The notes under the pieces: generated by a model
The model's database searches: none
Told to the model about the DNA's origin: nothing
The model's input: the letters and a program-made list of their open reading frames with translations, nothing else
Position numbers and translations under genes: made by a program
Assembly: GCA_030789695.1 (NCBI GenBank)
Contig: CM061142.1
Location: forward strand, 357,529,486 to 357,593,485
Reading direction: 5' to 3'
Origin: Scilla litardierei
Taxonomy: Eukaryota > Streptophyta > Magnoliopsida > Asparagales > Asparagaceae
Length of the DNA stretch: 64,000 nt
In this document: positions 34,194-44,493 of the stretch, piece by piece
How positions within the stretch are numbered: position 1 is the first letter of the stretch
How the letters are laid out: each line of letters starts with the position of its first letter

Positions 34194-35086
34194 GGGTTCC
34201 ATAAAAACAAGTTAGGTCATTCTCCAACGGATAGAAATCTGGGAGAATTAGTCGGTCAAAGAACAATCACTGACCGACTAGTTCATCAACTAGTCGGTCA
34301 GTCAAACAGCATGGACCGACTAAGAGAGGAACTGAGAAGAAAGAGAATTTCAGACCTAGAAATCTAGTCGGTCCAAGAAGACTTTCTGACCGACTAGTTT
34401 CATAACTAGTCGGTCAGTCAGTGAACGTAAACCGACTAAGAGGCAAAATGAAATAGTCTGAACACAAGTTGACTTAGTCGGTCCAAGAACAAACGTTGAC
34501 CGACTAGATTGTCAACTAGTCGGTCACCAAACGTTCTTAGACCGACTAACGATAAACAGTAGCTTAGGAGAAATTTAGCATGAACAGTAAGTCACAACTA
34601 GTCGGTCAAAGAAGCATCACTGACCGACTAGTTCACAAACTAGTCGGTCGGTGAGTCAACGTAGACCGACTAACTGTAAACAGTAAAGTCCAAGAAATTA
34701 AGGAATCAAACTAGTCGGTCCAAGAAGAGTTGCTGACCGACTAGATCACAATCTAGTCGGTCAGTACTTCTTCTTGTACCAACTAACATGCACAAACAAG
34801 TCCGAATCGAAGCGCGACGCTTCGAGGAAGTTAGAATGAACTTGTACTAAGATCCTAGAGCTACGATATGAGCGTTATGAAGTTAGAATCGTAAGATATA
34901 CTCAAGGCTTAACATTCTATATATCGAAGCTAAAAAGACTATAAATAAAACCTTAATAAACGGTCTTCGAGAGCTTCGATTGATTCTTCATAACTTCCAA
35001 AACGGCGCAAGAGCATCAACGAAGCTTTAGGCATGAATACGAGTTTTGTGAAGTGTTGAGATGTCGCTTTGAATGTTCTCGTGAAT

Positions 35087-36906
35087 TGATCACTCCTTAT
35101 TTTACACCCTTTTTCCGCATGTTTGCATGCCATTTAGATCGCCCAAATCATGTTTTTTCACGATATATCGACGATATTGCGATGCTTTTCACGATTTGTT
35201 GTTTTTGTCGCATTTCAGGTGATTTGGCGCGATTTGGAGTGATCTCGAGATGCGCTTACTCTAGACGGTCACCAACGACCTCCCCGAGGGGTATTTTGCT
35301 ATTGGATAGGAGCGGAAGAAGAACGGACGTCGCAGGAGCGACGAGGAGGCCAAAATAAGCAGATTGGGCATTTTTTGTGTCCCACTCGGCCGAGTGGAGG
35401 AGCCACTCGGCCGACCAGCGAGACACTGCTCGGCCGACCAGATCAGACACAATTTACCTGTGCACTCGGCCGAGCACCGAAGACCACATCGGCCGAATGA
35501 CGACATCACGTCCGCCCGAGTGGCGCCCAGACGAAGCCCTTCCAAAACATCCAAGTTACTGTTTTTCGGCTGCCTGAACTTCAGAAGACCCACTCGGCCG
35601 AGTGGTAAATCCCGTCCGCCCGAGTACTATGAAGCCATCGGCCGAGTGACGACAACTCACTCGGCCGAGCCGCCCCCGAAGTAGAGACCCCTGAAAGCCC
35701 CGACTTACTGGAAAATTACAGGGTTTTCACTCGGTCGAGTGACTTTTGTCACTCGGCCGAGTGCGATGCGCTGCCTGTAGCGAAAACTGCGGAAAACAGG
35801 CTGTGCAGGGGTATTTTGGTCACAGTTTTTGGACGATTTTGAGGGCTATTTAAACCCTGTTTTTACCCTAGGTTTAGAGCCTCTCTCTCTTAGATTTTTT
35901 GCAGCTTTTTAGATTAGTTTTTTTTAGCTTTATTCTTGTGATTGGAGAGGAGACAAAGATTGGAATTTTGTTGGATTAATTGAAGAACTCCATTGGTTTG
36001 CATCTCTTTTCCTTAAACATTCTATTTTTATTGCTTATCTCAATATTGTGATGAATTCCATTGCTTATTTCAACGATTATTTTTGTGATCTTGCTATGAT
36101 TTGTGAGTAGTCTCCATGTCTTGGGGCGTGGGGATGAACCCTACAAGCCCACTTTCATATTTGTGATGAATTGGTAGAAATTGTGCTAGAATTGTTATTA
36201 GGGATTAGGTTGGGATCAATTTACTACGGATGGCTAGGTATTCATATCAATTGGGATTTGCAAGAGATTGGATCCCAATTTGATAGGAAACCCTATAAAT
36301 CCGAATTGGGTTGGAGTCGGATTTTCGAAGTATCGGTTTGCAAGAGATTGGACCGATACTAGGATTTCCGGTTGCAATTCCATGCCGATACTCGTTTGCA
36401 AGAGATTGGACGGGTAGGAACTATCCCAATCTAGGTCGTGGTCCGAGTTTGCAAGAGATTGGGCTCGGTGTGCGATTGGACGATGATGTTGATCCTAATG
36501 CTAGCTTTTCCTAGGCTAGGGTTTGCAAGAGATTGGACCCAAACCTAGGATAGCTATAGACCGGCAACAGCGCGAGAGCGTGAGCTTGGTTCTACATTCA
36601 GTTGCAACTAGTTCATCCAAATTCTCATTCAAGCAATTTTGATACCGATAAACTGCATTTATGAAATATGGTGAGTAGCGGGGATTCCCCATTCCCTAGA
36701 CGTTCTTTATTTGATTTGATATTTCCGCATTTTTGTCTGACGATTGTGACAGGATCGCCAAAGGCAAATTTCTCTCTTAAATAGCCAGGTTGATTGGAAC
36801 AAGCACGGTCATTCGTCCTCCCTGTGTTCGATATCCCGCTCGCTGCTACACCGTGCACTTGCGGTAAAACTACAACCGTTATTTGGGTCACATCCCGGAG
36901 CGAACA
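35087..36906 (+). mobile_element. Solo LTR of a Tat/Athila-type gypsy element
   Basis: Begins TGATCACTCC and ends GAGCGAACA, flanked by TSD TGAAT (35082-35086 and 36907-36911); the uninterrupted site is seen in the other F LTR. It contains no coding sequence or primer site, so it is the product of LTR-LTR recombination. A TATTTAAAC box lies near 35847-35855. Upstream is a cluster of CACTCGGCCGAGTG palindromes (35380-35765). Downstream the 15-mer TTTGCAAGAGATTGG occurs five times (36257, 36337, 36395, 36448, 36522). Near its end CCCTGTGTTCGA and CCGTGCACTTGCGG match the element G LTR. Confidence 0.9.
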
Positions 36907-37017
36907 TGAATTTGGCGACGATCTCCAATACTGCGCTCACAAATTGTTAGTTCATGGATTATTTATGTTTGCTCATCATCAAAACCAAATCCGGGGAGTC
37001 CAATATTCAACACTACG

Positions 37018-39385
37018 GGACTAACCTAACAGGTGTCGAAACAAGTCGGGACATGGCGGGACAAGACAAGACAAGTGTGACACGAAGGGTTCATGCCTTA
37101 CGGTTCGAGGGGGATCAGACCCTCTTCACGTGCACACGCTCAACCCTACCCCAAACCCAAGTATTCAAGACATGACATGACAAGACAAGACAAGGGATCA
37201 CTCGCTCTAGCTTGGCGAGTGCCCTATTGCCCTCTGTGCTGTGTATCACGACAAGGGATCACTCGAAGAGTGCCCTATTGCCCTCTGGGCTGAGTATCAC
37301 AACAAGGGATCACTCAGAGAGTGCCCTATTGCCCTCTGGGCTGTGTAAGACGGGACGGGACGTGACAAGACAGGAAATGTTATTCTAGGGTGTCCACACG
37401 CACGCACATACAAGATAGTCCTACGATGTCAAAAATTGTTGTTGTTAGGCTCAGACTTCGTCGTCAAGTCTGAGCCGTCAAGGGACGTCCCGGACGCTAT
37501 CATTTCACGTCCAGTTCTCTTTGTTCACAGTTAACAGTTCTAACAAACTAAGGCCTAAGCACGGCCAAAAGTGCAAGTGGATACACTTGCCTGCGGTGGT
37601 GAGTGTGTCGTCCTCCCGGAGCGTCTCGTCCAAGCATCTCGTCCGCGGTAGTCCGTCTGAAATAGTGACACGTCGACAGTGTCAGGTCTCATTTTCAGTA
37701 ATTCCTATTAGGATTCGTGTCTAGGTTATCAGGACTATCCTATTCGTCAGAAATCACATTTTTTGATGTTCAGCCCCTATTCGACGATCTATCCTATATG
37801 CACAGTCATCAAGTCCATTCGTCAATTTTCCTACATTTGCACAACGTTTTAAAAGAGCGAAAAATAAATTTTAATTAAAGTTGTCGGCTTTTAGTTTAGG
37901 GTCTGATTATAGCTACGGTGGGAGTTGCTACGAGTTCGGGGAACCAACCTTTTCCGGAGTCTGGAGTAGAATGGATGTAGTGGCGATAAACTCCTCGTCG
38001 TCAAATCTGAATCGCGAACAAGATTCCAAAAGCTAGATCTTGCGACGAAGGGCTACGACTTGTCGTAACGTCGTAGTCGGCAAATCCACCGAGAAGACCA
38101 CCAAAGTGGGGCCCACAGTAGTGCTAGGGGTCAATGGGGGACCCACAACACTTCTGGAGAACTGGGGGGCCACAGCAGCAATTGGTGCGGGAGTTGCGAC
38201 GTTACGACGAACGTCGCTCGGTCAGACCGGGCCGCTACGGAGAATTCTCTCGGTCAGACCGAGAGAAGCTCTCGGTCGAGCGGCTTGCAGTGCAGCAGAG
38301 GCGGGCTTGGTGCGGAGCGAGGGGGTCTCTCTGTCGTAGCGGGCGGATGCGGGGGGATCTGTCGGTCAGGCGCTTATGGCGGGGGTTGCAACGGAACGGG
38401 TTGCAACAGAACGGCGGTGCGGGGGAGCGGGTCGGTCAGACCGATGGGGGCTTTCGGTCGGGTGCTGCGGGCTGCAGCGGAACAGTGCGGGGTGCGGAGC
38501 GGGGGATCCCTTCGGTCGTAGCGGGCAGATGCGGGGCGATGCGAGCGGGGCTCTCGGTCAGACTGAGAGAAGCTCCCGGTCGTAGCGGGGGCTTGCGAGG
38601 CAGGCGACTGGGTGCGGAGCGGAGCGGCGGTGCGGGGCTATGCCTCGGTCAGACCGAGAGAAACCAAGCGAAACCGTCGGTCGTGCAGGGGCGGTTGTGG
38701 GGCTTGGTTGCGACGAACGTCGCAAGTGGGATTTTGAGTTGTGGGGGCGGCTAGGGTTTGTGTGTTTCGAAAATAGCTTAACCTAGGGCTTATTTAAATA
38801 GAATAGGGGGTTAGGGCTAGGTCTAGGGTTTAGGAAATAATTTAAATGAATTTAAATAATAAAATACTTAAAATCGCTCTCCCTCACCCTCTCTTACGCA
38901 TGGAGATGCGGCTAAGGCTAAGGCTTGGGACAAAAATTATTTTGGAGAGTTATAATGAAATAGCAATTTTATTAGGATTAAAATACTTATAAAAGTAGGA
39001 TTTAAAAATATTACAAACTTAGTCAAAAATGGAAAATAGGTCAAATAAAGTCCAAAAATTGCAAAATAAATACGGGGTGCTCAGGACGACGAAAGAATGA
39101 GGACAAAGAAGACGGATCTAAATTTTGACGTCGAGGGACGAAACTAAAAATAGAAACGTCTCACGTCAAAGCTGAAAAACGTGACATCACTTCAAATATG
39201 ATCAAATCGTGGAAGAACGACCCGAGAAATATCGTTCCAAAATAGTGCCACTATTTAATACTCTCAGAGACGATCACAACAACATAACACACAAAAGTGT
39301 TCAAAATCAAACAAGTCCAAGATAAATACGTGCACGATCAAAAGCACGTGCACGAAGAAAGTACGATCGAAAACCGACCGTTACA
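37018..39385 (-). repeat. 5' LTR of element C, outer part
   Basis: Continuation of the C LTR after F and its second CTACG copy (37013-37017). Homologous to 8963-11327. It ends ...CCGTTACA at 39385, followed by TSD GCTAC. A 51-bp repeat array and hairpin (37448-37476) match the other LTR. Confidence 0.9.
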
Positions 39386-39950
39386 GCTACATCCAAGGGT
39401 CCATAGACTTAGGTCTATTCTACAGGAAAGGGGCATCAACTGGTTTAGAAGGTTATGCTGATGCAGGATACAGGTCCAATCCTCATACAGAGAAGTCTCA
39501 GACATGATACATGTTTACTTATGGCGACACACCCATATCATGTAGACCTGTAAAGCAGACCATGACGACCGTCTCATCCACTCACTCAGAGCTCCTAGCG
39601 ATCCACGAAGCAAGCAAGGAGAGTTTCTGGCTACGCTCTGTGATCCAGCACATCCTCACCTCCACCGGCCTGATGACCGGCGTTCTTGTGCCTACTCCAC
39701 TTCATGAAGACAATGCAGCATGTATGGCCCAGCTACAGGACGGCTACATCAAAGGCGACAAGACGAAGCATATCTCCCCCAAGTTCTTCTGGACGCACGA
39801 CCTTCAGAAGCAGAAGCAGATTGAGTACAGAAGATCCAATCATGTAATAACTTGGAGGATTTGCTTACCAAATCCCTGCCTACTAGTATCTTTGAGAAAC
39901 TTGTATATGGGATTTGGATGAGGAGAGTGAGAAAATGTAAACTGTGTCAG
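39386..39950 (+). pseudogene. Copia B RNase H remnant, right of the C insertion
   Basis: Continues the copia sequence interrupted at 8311. It holds the RNase H region with GYADAGYRS-like start, SSTHSELLAIHEASKE, HEDNAACMAQL and KHISPKFFWTHDLQKQ, homologous to copy A 5922-6430. In-frame stops occur at about 39506 and 39541 and a frameshift near 39826. It confirms that C landed inside B. Confidence 0.85.
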
Positions 39951-40281
39951 GATGAGAGGACTATAAACTCATAAATGCATAGGAGACTGATGTATAGATT
40001 CATAGGAAATCTGCAAGCCTGGAGCTTGGTCAGATGATGGGGAGTCAACCGCAGAGTTGTACTCTTTTCCATTGGCTATTGGTTTTTTCCCACAGGGTTT
40101 TCCGTAGTCATGGTTTTGACGAGGCAACCTCGTTGACTCTGGATCCTGAAGTATCCACCCCTAGACACATCTCTAAAATAGTGGAAGTTATGGATTAACT
40201 GTTCTTTATTTAACAAGGCAGTTATCCTAACTCAGATCCTGAAGAATGCACCTCTTATTCAATGTTGGTTGGATAAGGAAG

Positions 40282-40400
40282 TGTTATGAATAGGCCCATG
40301 ATGCCCATTGGGTATCCAGCCCACTATTGAAAGCTATAAATATGAGGGTAGTGGGCTCTTAACACTCTACACCTATTTCCCTACTTTTCACTGCACAACA
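40282..40400 (+). repeat. 3' LTR of copia B (119 bp)
   Basis: Begins TGTTATGAATAGG after a degraded purine tract (ATAAGGAAG) and ends GCACAACA. Contains the same TATAAATATG box. The flank beyond begins GACTT. Confidence 0.85.
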
Positions 40401-42712
40401 GACTTTAATTATTTCTACTAATATTTATAATTTCCATTAAATAAAATAATAATTAAAATTATCATTTATTAATAACTTTAAAATATATTAAATTAATTTA
40501 ATTAAGATAATTAAAATTAACTAGTTATTATTTCAAAAACATGGACCCCACATCAAACATTCACTTGAAATTTTCAATACCAAAGAAACTCAAAAAAAAT
40601 TCGCATAAACTGCAACCAACTTTCAAACACACTTTTCACACCACTTTCAAGCACAAGGAAACACAAAACATTGCTTTTTTCTCAATCGAAGATTCCACCC
40701 CACATAAACTTTCCAAAAACAACCTTCAACTAGCGGAACGGCCCCTTAACAAATAGGGGGAAAAACGCTTGTTCATATTAGCGTAACTATTGCATGTCTC
40801 TTAAATCACCACTTTTCGTTCAGTCTTTGTGACTCAAGAGTGAATTTCGATGGTCCATTGCCTTCTCCGGATCTTAATTTACCAATCAGTTCCAATTCAA
40901 GAGATCTACGAATATTGAAATTCCAAATCAGACCATATCCAATGACAACGTAAGCAACGTGGGCTATCAAGTAAGATCACACTGTCAATGCCGCGATTAC
41001 GTTTTCTTGGATGTCACTACGTTTTACCAACAGTAGAAAATTTTTATCGAGATATTGGCCTACCACGAGCATTGACATATTGCTATTTATACATTTTGAA
41101 AACTTGCGTTTGTCCATCCTGTTATTTGAAAGATGCGACCAGTGTCTATTTTTCTAAATCATAATCACCCACTAATTCTAGCCTATTTGTATTTCTTTGT
41201 AAACATAATATAATAACGTCCGCAATAAAATTGTTACAATATTAGAGCTATTTGATAATGCCAGCAAGAACAAGGCCGAACAAGCATGTAACTTACAAGG
41301 ACCCAATAATATGCCGGTAACATTTATTAATTTATTACATTCTTCTCATCGCATCATATAATTATAACCCCCTACCAACTCTCAATCCTTTCATATGTAC
41401 ACAATATACAAGCCATCAACCGTTTATTATAATCTCGCCTAACGTATGATTGATGTCATTATCACAAACCCCGCCACCTCCGTGGGATCAAACAAGCCAG
41501 CCACGCGTGTAGCAGTGAGAACATACAATACTGATTTATATAATAAAAGCTAAAGACTTGTGATTCAGTTTTATGTGTGGCAGCTGGAATAAATTAAGTA
41601 AACAATCTCAAGGAAGCCAGGCAAGGGAATTTAGATGTTTGAAAGCATGGGTTCGAGCAGAAGCGTCCCAATGGCATCTTTGCTGCTGGAATGAGGCGTC
41701 CATTGCCAATGGCGGCTTGCGTGAACGGAGGCATCTTCTCCGTTGCCATTATTATTATTATGTTGTGGAAATATTTATATAGTAAGTTCTTACGACAAAA
41801 AGGAAGGAGCTCTTGTTGTAGATATTCCGTTTTTAATGTCATTTTCTTGGATGCGCTCTATCGACTCTACTAACGACTGGTTGAACTTGGACCTTATGGT
41901 AATAAGGCTGCTAATTTTGTGTGTTGATGCACATATTCTCGTTGGACCGGATCAGGCGGCCGGACGCATTGACCGATCCGCATGAGAGAGCAATCACGCA
42001 ACAGGTTGAGCTCGGACAAGTTGTTTCAGCCGGGCTGTCCTCCTTCTCCGATACCTAAAACGTGGAAATAAATGCGTTAGAGGATCTGGGGATGAGACCC
42101 CACGGGTTGGGGGGGGGGGACCCCCAACTCCCCTTCGACGCTTAAGTCAGGCGAGCTTGTAAGAGGAAATGATGTGAGGTGCATAAGACATCTTATGTGT
42201 GGTGGCGCATGGGTTGAGCGTGGTTGTGTCCATGTCTGTTAAGGTTTGAGAGATGAAGATGGCATGCTAGAATTTGAGGACCCGAAGAGAGCATACCTTA
42301 CGGAGCGGGTTAACACATACTTATGTAGAGACCACATGCCAAGAGATGCTTGCCATGTGTAAAGTTACATACCCTTAGGCACAACCGACTTTTGCACATA
42401 GGAGGTGGCAGACAATGGCTGCAGATAAGACATACATTGAATGCCGATGGTACCTGTAGAGAGAATGCTTGTCACTTGCCTGCGATTGGGTCATGTGGGC
42501 TGACCTCGAGCAGCGGAGTCACCTGCAGATAAGACATACATTGAATGCCGATGGTACCTGTAGAGAGAATGCTTGTCACTTGCCTGCGATTGGGTCATGT
42601 GGGCTGACCTCGAGCAGCGGAGTCACCTGCAGATAAGACATACATTGTAGGGAAGTAAACTGCAGACCATGAGGTCATGTTGTCTTTGTGTTACTATGCC
42701 GAGGTCAGGTCT
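40401..42712. other. Unassigned sequence between copia B and element D
   Basis: AT-rich 40401-41570, then more mixed composition. Short ORFs (40541-40756, 41573-41782, 42350-42532) have no recognisable domain. The only clear structure is a 104-bp tandem repeat at 42420-42650. A G-run at about 42109-42119 followed by a C-run forms a small inverted repeat. This may be the oldest sequence in the window, or undated element debris. Confidence 0.5.
42420..42647. repeat. 104-bp tandem repeat, just over two copies
   Basis: TGCAGATAAGACATACATTG recurs at 42420, 42524 and 42628. The two full units look identical, so the duplication is recent. Confidence 0.9.
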
Positions 42713-44493
42713 TGTAACGGGATGTTTTCCTAGTCGTATTTTGAGTGTGGTGTGCCTGCGTTTCTTTTACTTCGTTGACCCGGTTATTTTCGTCCGAGTA
42801 ATCTTCGTCCGTGAGTCGACGCGAGCGCGTCGTTATTTTCAGTTTTGCCGTAGCGTAATTTTTAATCTGTTAAATCAAAATTATTATAAATAAAAAAAAT
42901 TAAATTACTAATTTAACTCACTTATTACTTTTAACTAATTTATTTTTACTAATCACTTTTTCCTAACTTACTCTTACAAATTTTCCTCACAACCAACCCC
43001 CTTCAATCTGTCTCCCTCCACATCGTTCTTAAACCAAACCTACAGGAACAAACAGCAGCAACAAGAACCAAGCAACAACAATCAGCTACCATCCTCCACC
43101 ATCAGCTACCACCAACAACCACAGCATCATCATCATCTCAACTACATCCTCCACACAACAAAACAGCCATTCTCCTCCTTACAACCCAACACTTCATCAT
43201 CCCCTCCTTCCACCAGACAACTACAATCAAACCCATTTTAACATCCCTCTCCCCCATACAAACTAGAAATCCAAACAAACCAGGAATCAAAACAATCACA
43301 AATCAACCCAAATTGAACCGCCAGTTGGAATCAAACCCCGCCTCGCACGCGCCGTCGCATCTCGGACCCGCCGTCGCGCCTCAGATCGCCGCCCGCCGCC
43401 CGGGTCTCGCTCCACGTGACCCCGATCAGCCACCATCATCGCCTTTGGGTCGCCGCCACCACGAATCGCACCGTTCCGATCGCCGATCCGTCAATCGCCG
43501 CGCGCCGCCACATCGGATCACCGTCGCCGACTGCTGGAAACCGCTGCCACCCGATCCCTAAGCGCGCCGCCCCGAGCCCGCCGCTCAGCTCCGACCACCG
43601 CCACCCCTTCGCCCCGATCGCCTGTGCAACGAAAAAAAGGAAGAACAGAGAGAGAGGGAGAGAACGGAGAGAGAGGGGGGACATATTTATGTAAGTAAGT
43701 TTTTTTGCTATTATTAAGTTTTATTATTATTAATATTATTAGTTAGTTAATTATTATAAGTTAATATTAAGTTTTTATAAGTTTTTATAAGTTAATATTA
43801 AGTTTTTATAAGTTTTTATAAGTTAATCTTATCATCAGTTAATATTATCAGTGAATATTACAGTATTATACCTTATGCGTTAAGTTAAATTATTTGTTGT
43901 AAGTTAACAAAGTTTAGTTATTTTGTTAGTGAACTTATTTAAATAAGTTTTAAATTAAGTCTAAGTTAGTATGTTAAGTTAGTATAAGTATTATTAACGA
44001 AGTTATTATATTCACCATTATTAGTTTAAAATCGTTTCCGTTATAGTGTTAGAAATTAAGTAAAAAGTTAATGTTAGTGGACTAGTTTAAAACATTTTAA
44101 CTGGATGTTGACCATTAGACTAATATCACAAATCTGTGATGCAGATAAAACGTGCATCACGTTACCACCACCTGAACAGTCACACTCAAGTCAAGTCAAG
44201 TATTTTGAGTAAATGGATTGCAAATCTGGCCGTTCAAACATAGTGCTAAACCTGATTTCCATGTGCTTGTCAAATTCTGGTAGCCGGATATTATATTTCA
44301 TTTTGCTTATTGTCTTTTAACTTAATTGGACTTCTTTTACTCTCTACATGTTAACAAGCTAAATTAATTGGGAAAAAGGAGTATGTTACAAACTCGTAAC
44401 ACATATGTGATAACCATCGAATACAGATGGGTGAAACCATCGAATACAGATGGGGTGAAACTTGGTCGATGACTAGACAGTACACTTGGGTGG

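Larger units (their letters stand above)
16806..37012 (-). mobile_element. Element F: Sirevirus (SIRE/Maximus-type Ty1/copia) with env-like ORF
   Basis: Flanked by TSD CTACG (16801-16805 and 37013-37017). Sense (minus) order: 5' LTR, iMet primer site, gag, pol, long 3' region with an env-like ORF and several polypurine tracts, 3' LTR. The third ORF after pol, multiple polypurine tracts and palindrome-rich LTRs are features described for Sireviruses. The LTRs are about 1.75 kb each without insertions and differ by roughly 1-1.5% by eye, so F is fairly young. It carries two later insertions: a CACTA element (21605-27483) and a solo LTR (35087-36906). Confidence 0.9.
33438..37012 (-). repeat. 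5' LTR of element F, interrupted by a solo LTR
   Basis: LTR sequence 33438-35086 and 36912-37012 (about 1,750 bp) matches 16806-18558. A solo LTR (35087-36906) with duplicated TGAAT interrupts it near the outer end. On the sense strand the solo LTR lies upstream of the TATA box, so it sits in U3. Confidence 0.92.
8312..39385 (-). mobile_element. Element C: Tekay/Del-type Ty3/gypsy chromovirus, tRNA-Ile primed, split by F
   Basis: Complete but decayed gypsy element on the minus strand, flanked by TSD GCTAC. Order on its sense strand: 5' LTR (39385-37018 plus 16805-16161), primer site, Gag, protease, reverse transcriptase, RNase H, integrase, chromodomain, purine tract, 3' LTR (11327-8312). 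The two LTRs, excluding the F insertion, are 3,013 and 3,016 bp. By eye they differ by several percent, more than the LTRs of F or E, which fits C being older than F. The C-terminal chromodomain and long LTRs point to the Tekay/Del lineage. Two candidate introns interrupt its coding region. Confidence 0.9.
6928..40400 (+). mobile_element. Copia copy B, internally deleted, split by element C
   Basis: B runs from its 5' LTR (6928-7046) through a leader and a deleted internal region to 8311, and resumes at 39386 to finish with its 3' LTR (40282-40400). Element C interrupts it inside the RNase H region, with GCTAC duplicated on both sides (8307-8311 and 39386-39390). Relative to copy A, B lacks everything from gag to the end of integrase and part of reverse transcriptase, so it was probably mobile only in trans. 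Its 5' LTR touches A's 3' LTR with no spacer. Confidence 0.85.

Noticed and set aside
41573..41985. Short overlapping ORFs on both strands in unassigned DNA
   Set aside because: Under 85 codons, no domain, overlapping in several frames; not supportable as genes.
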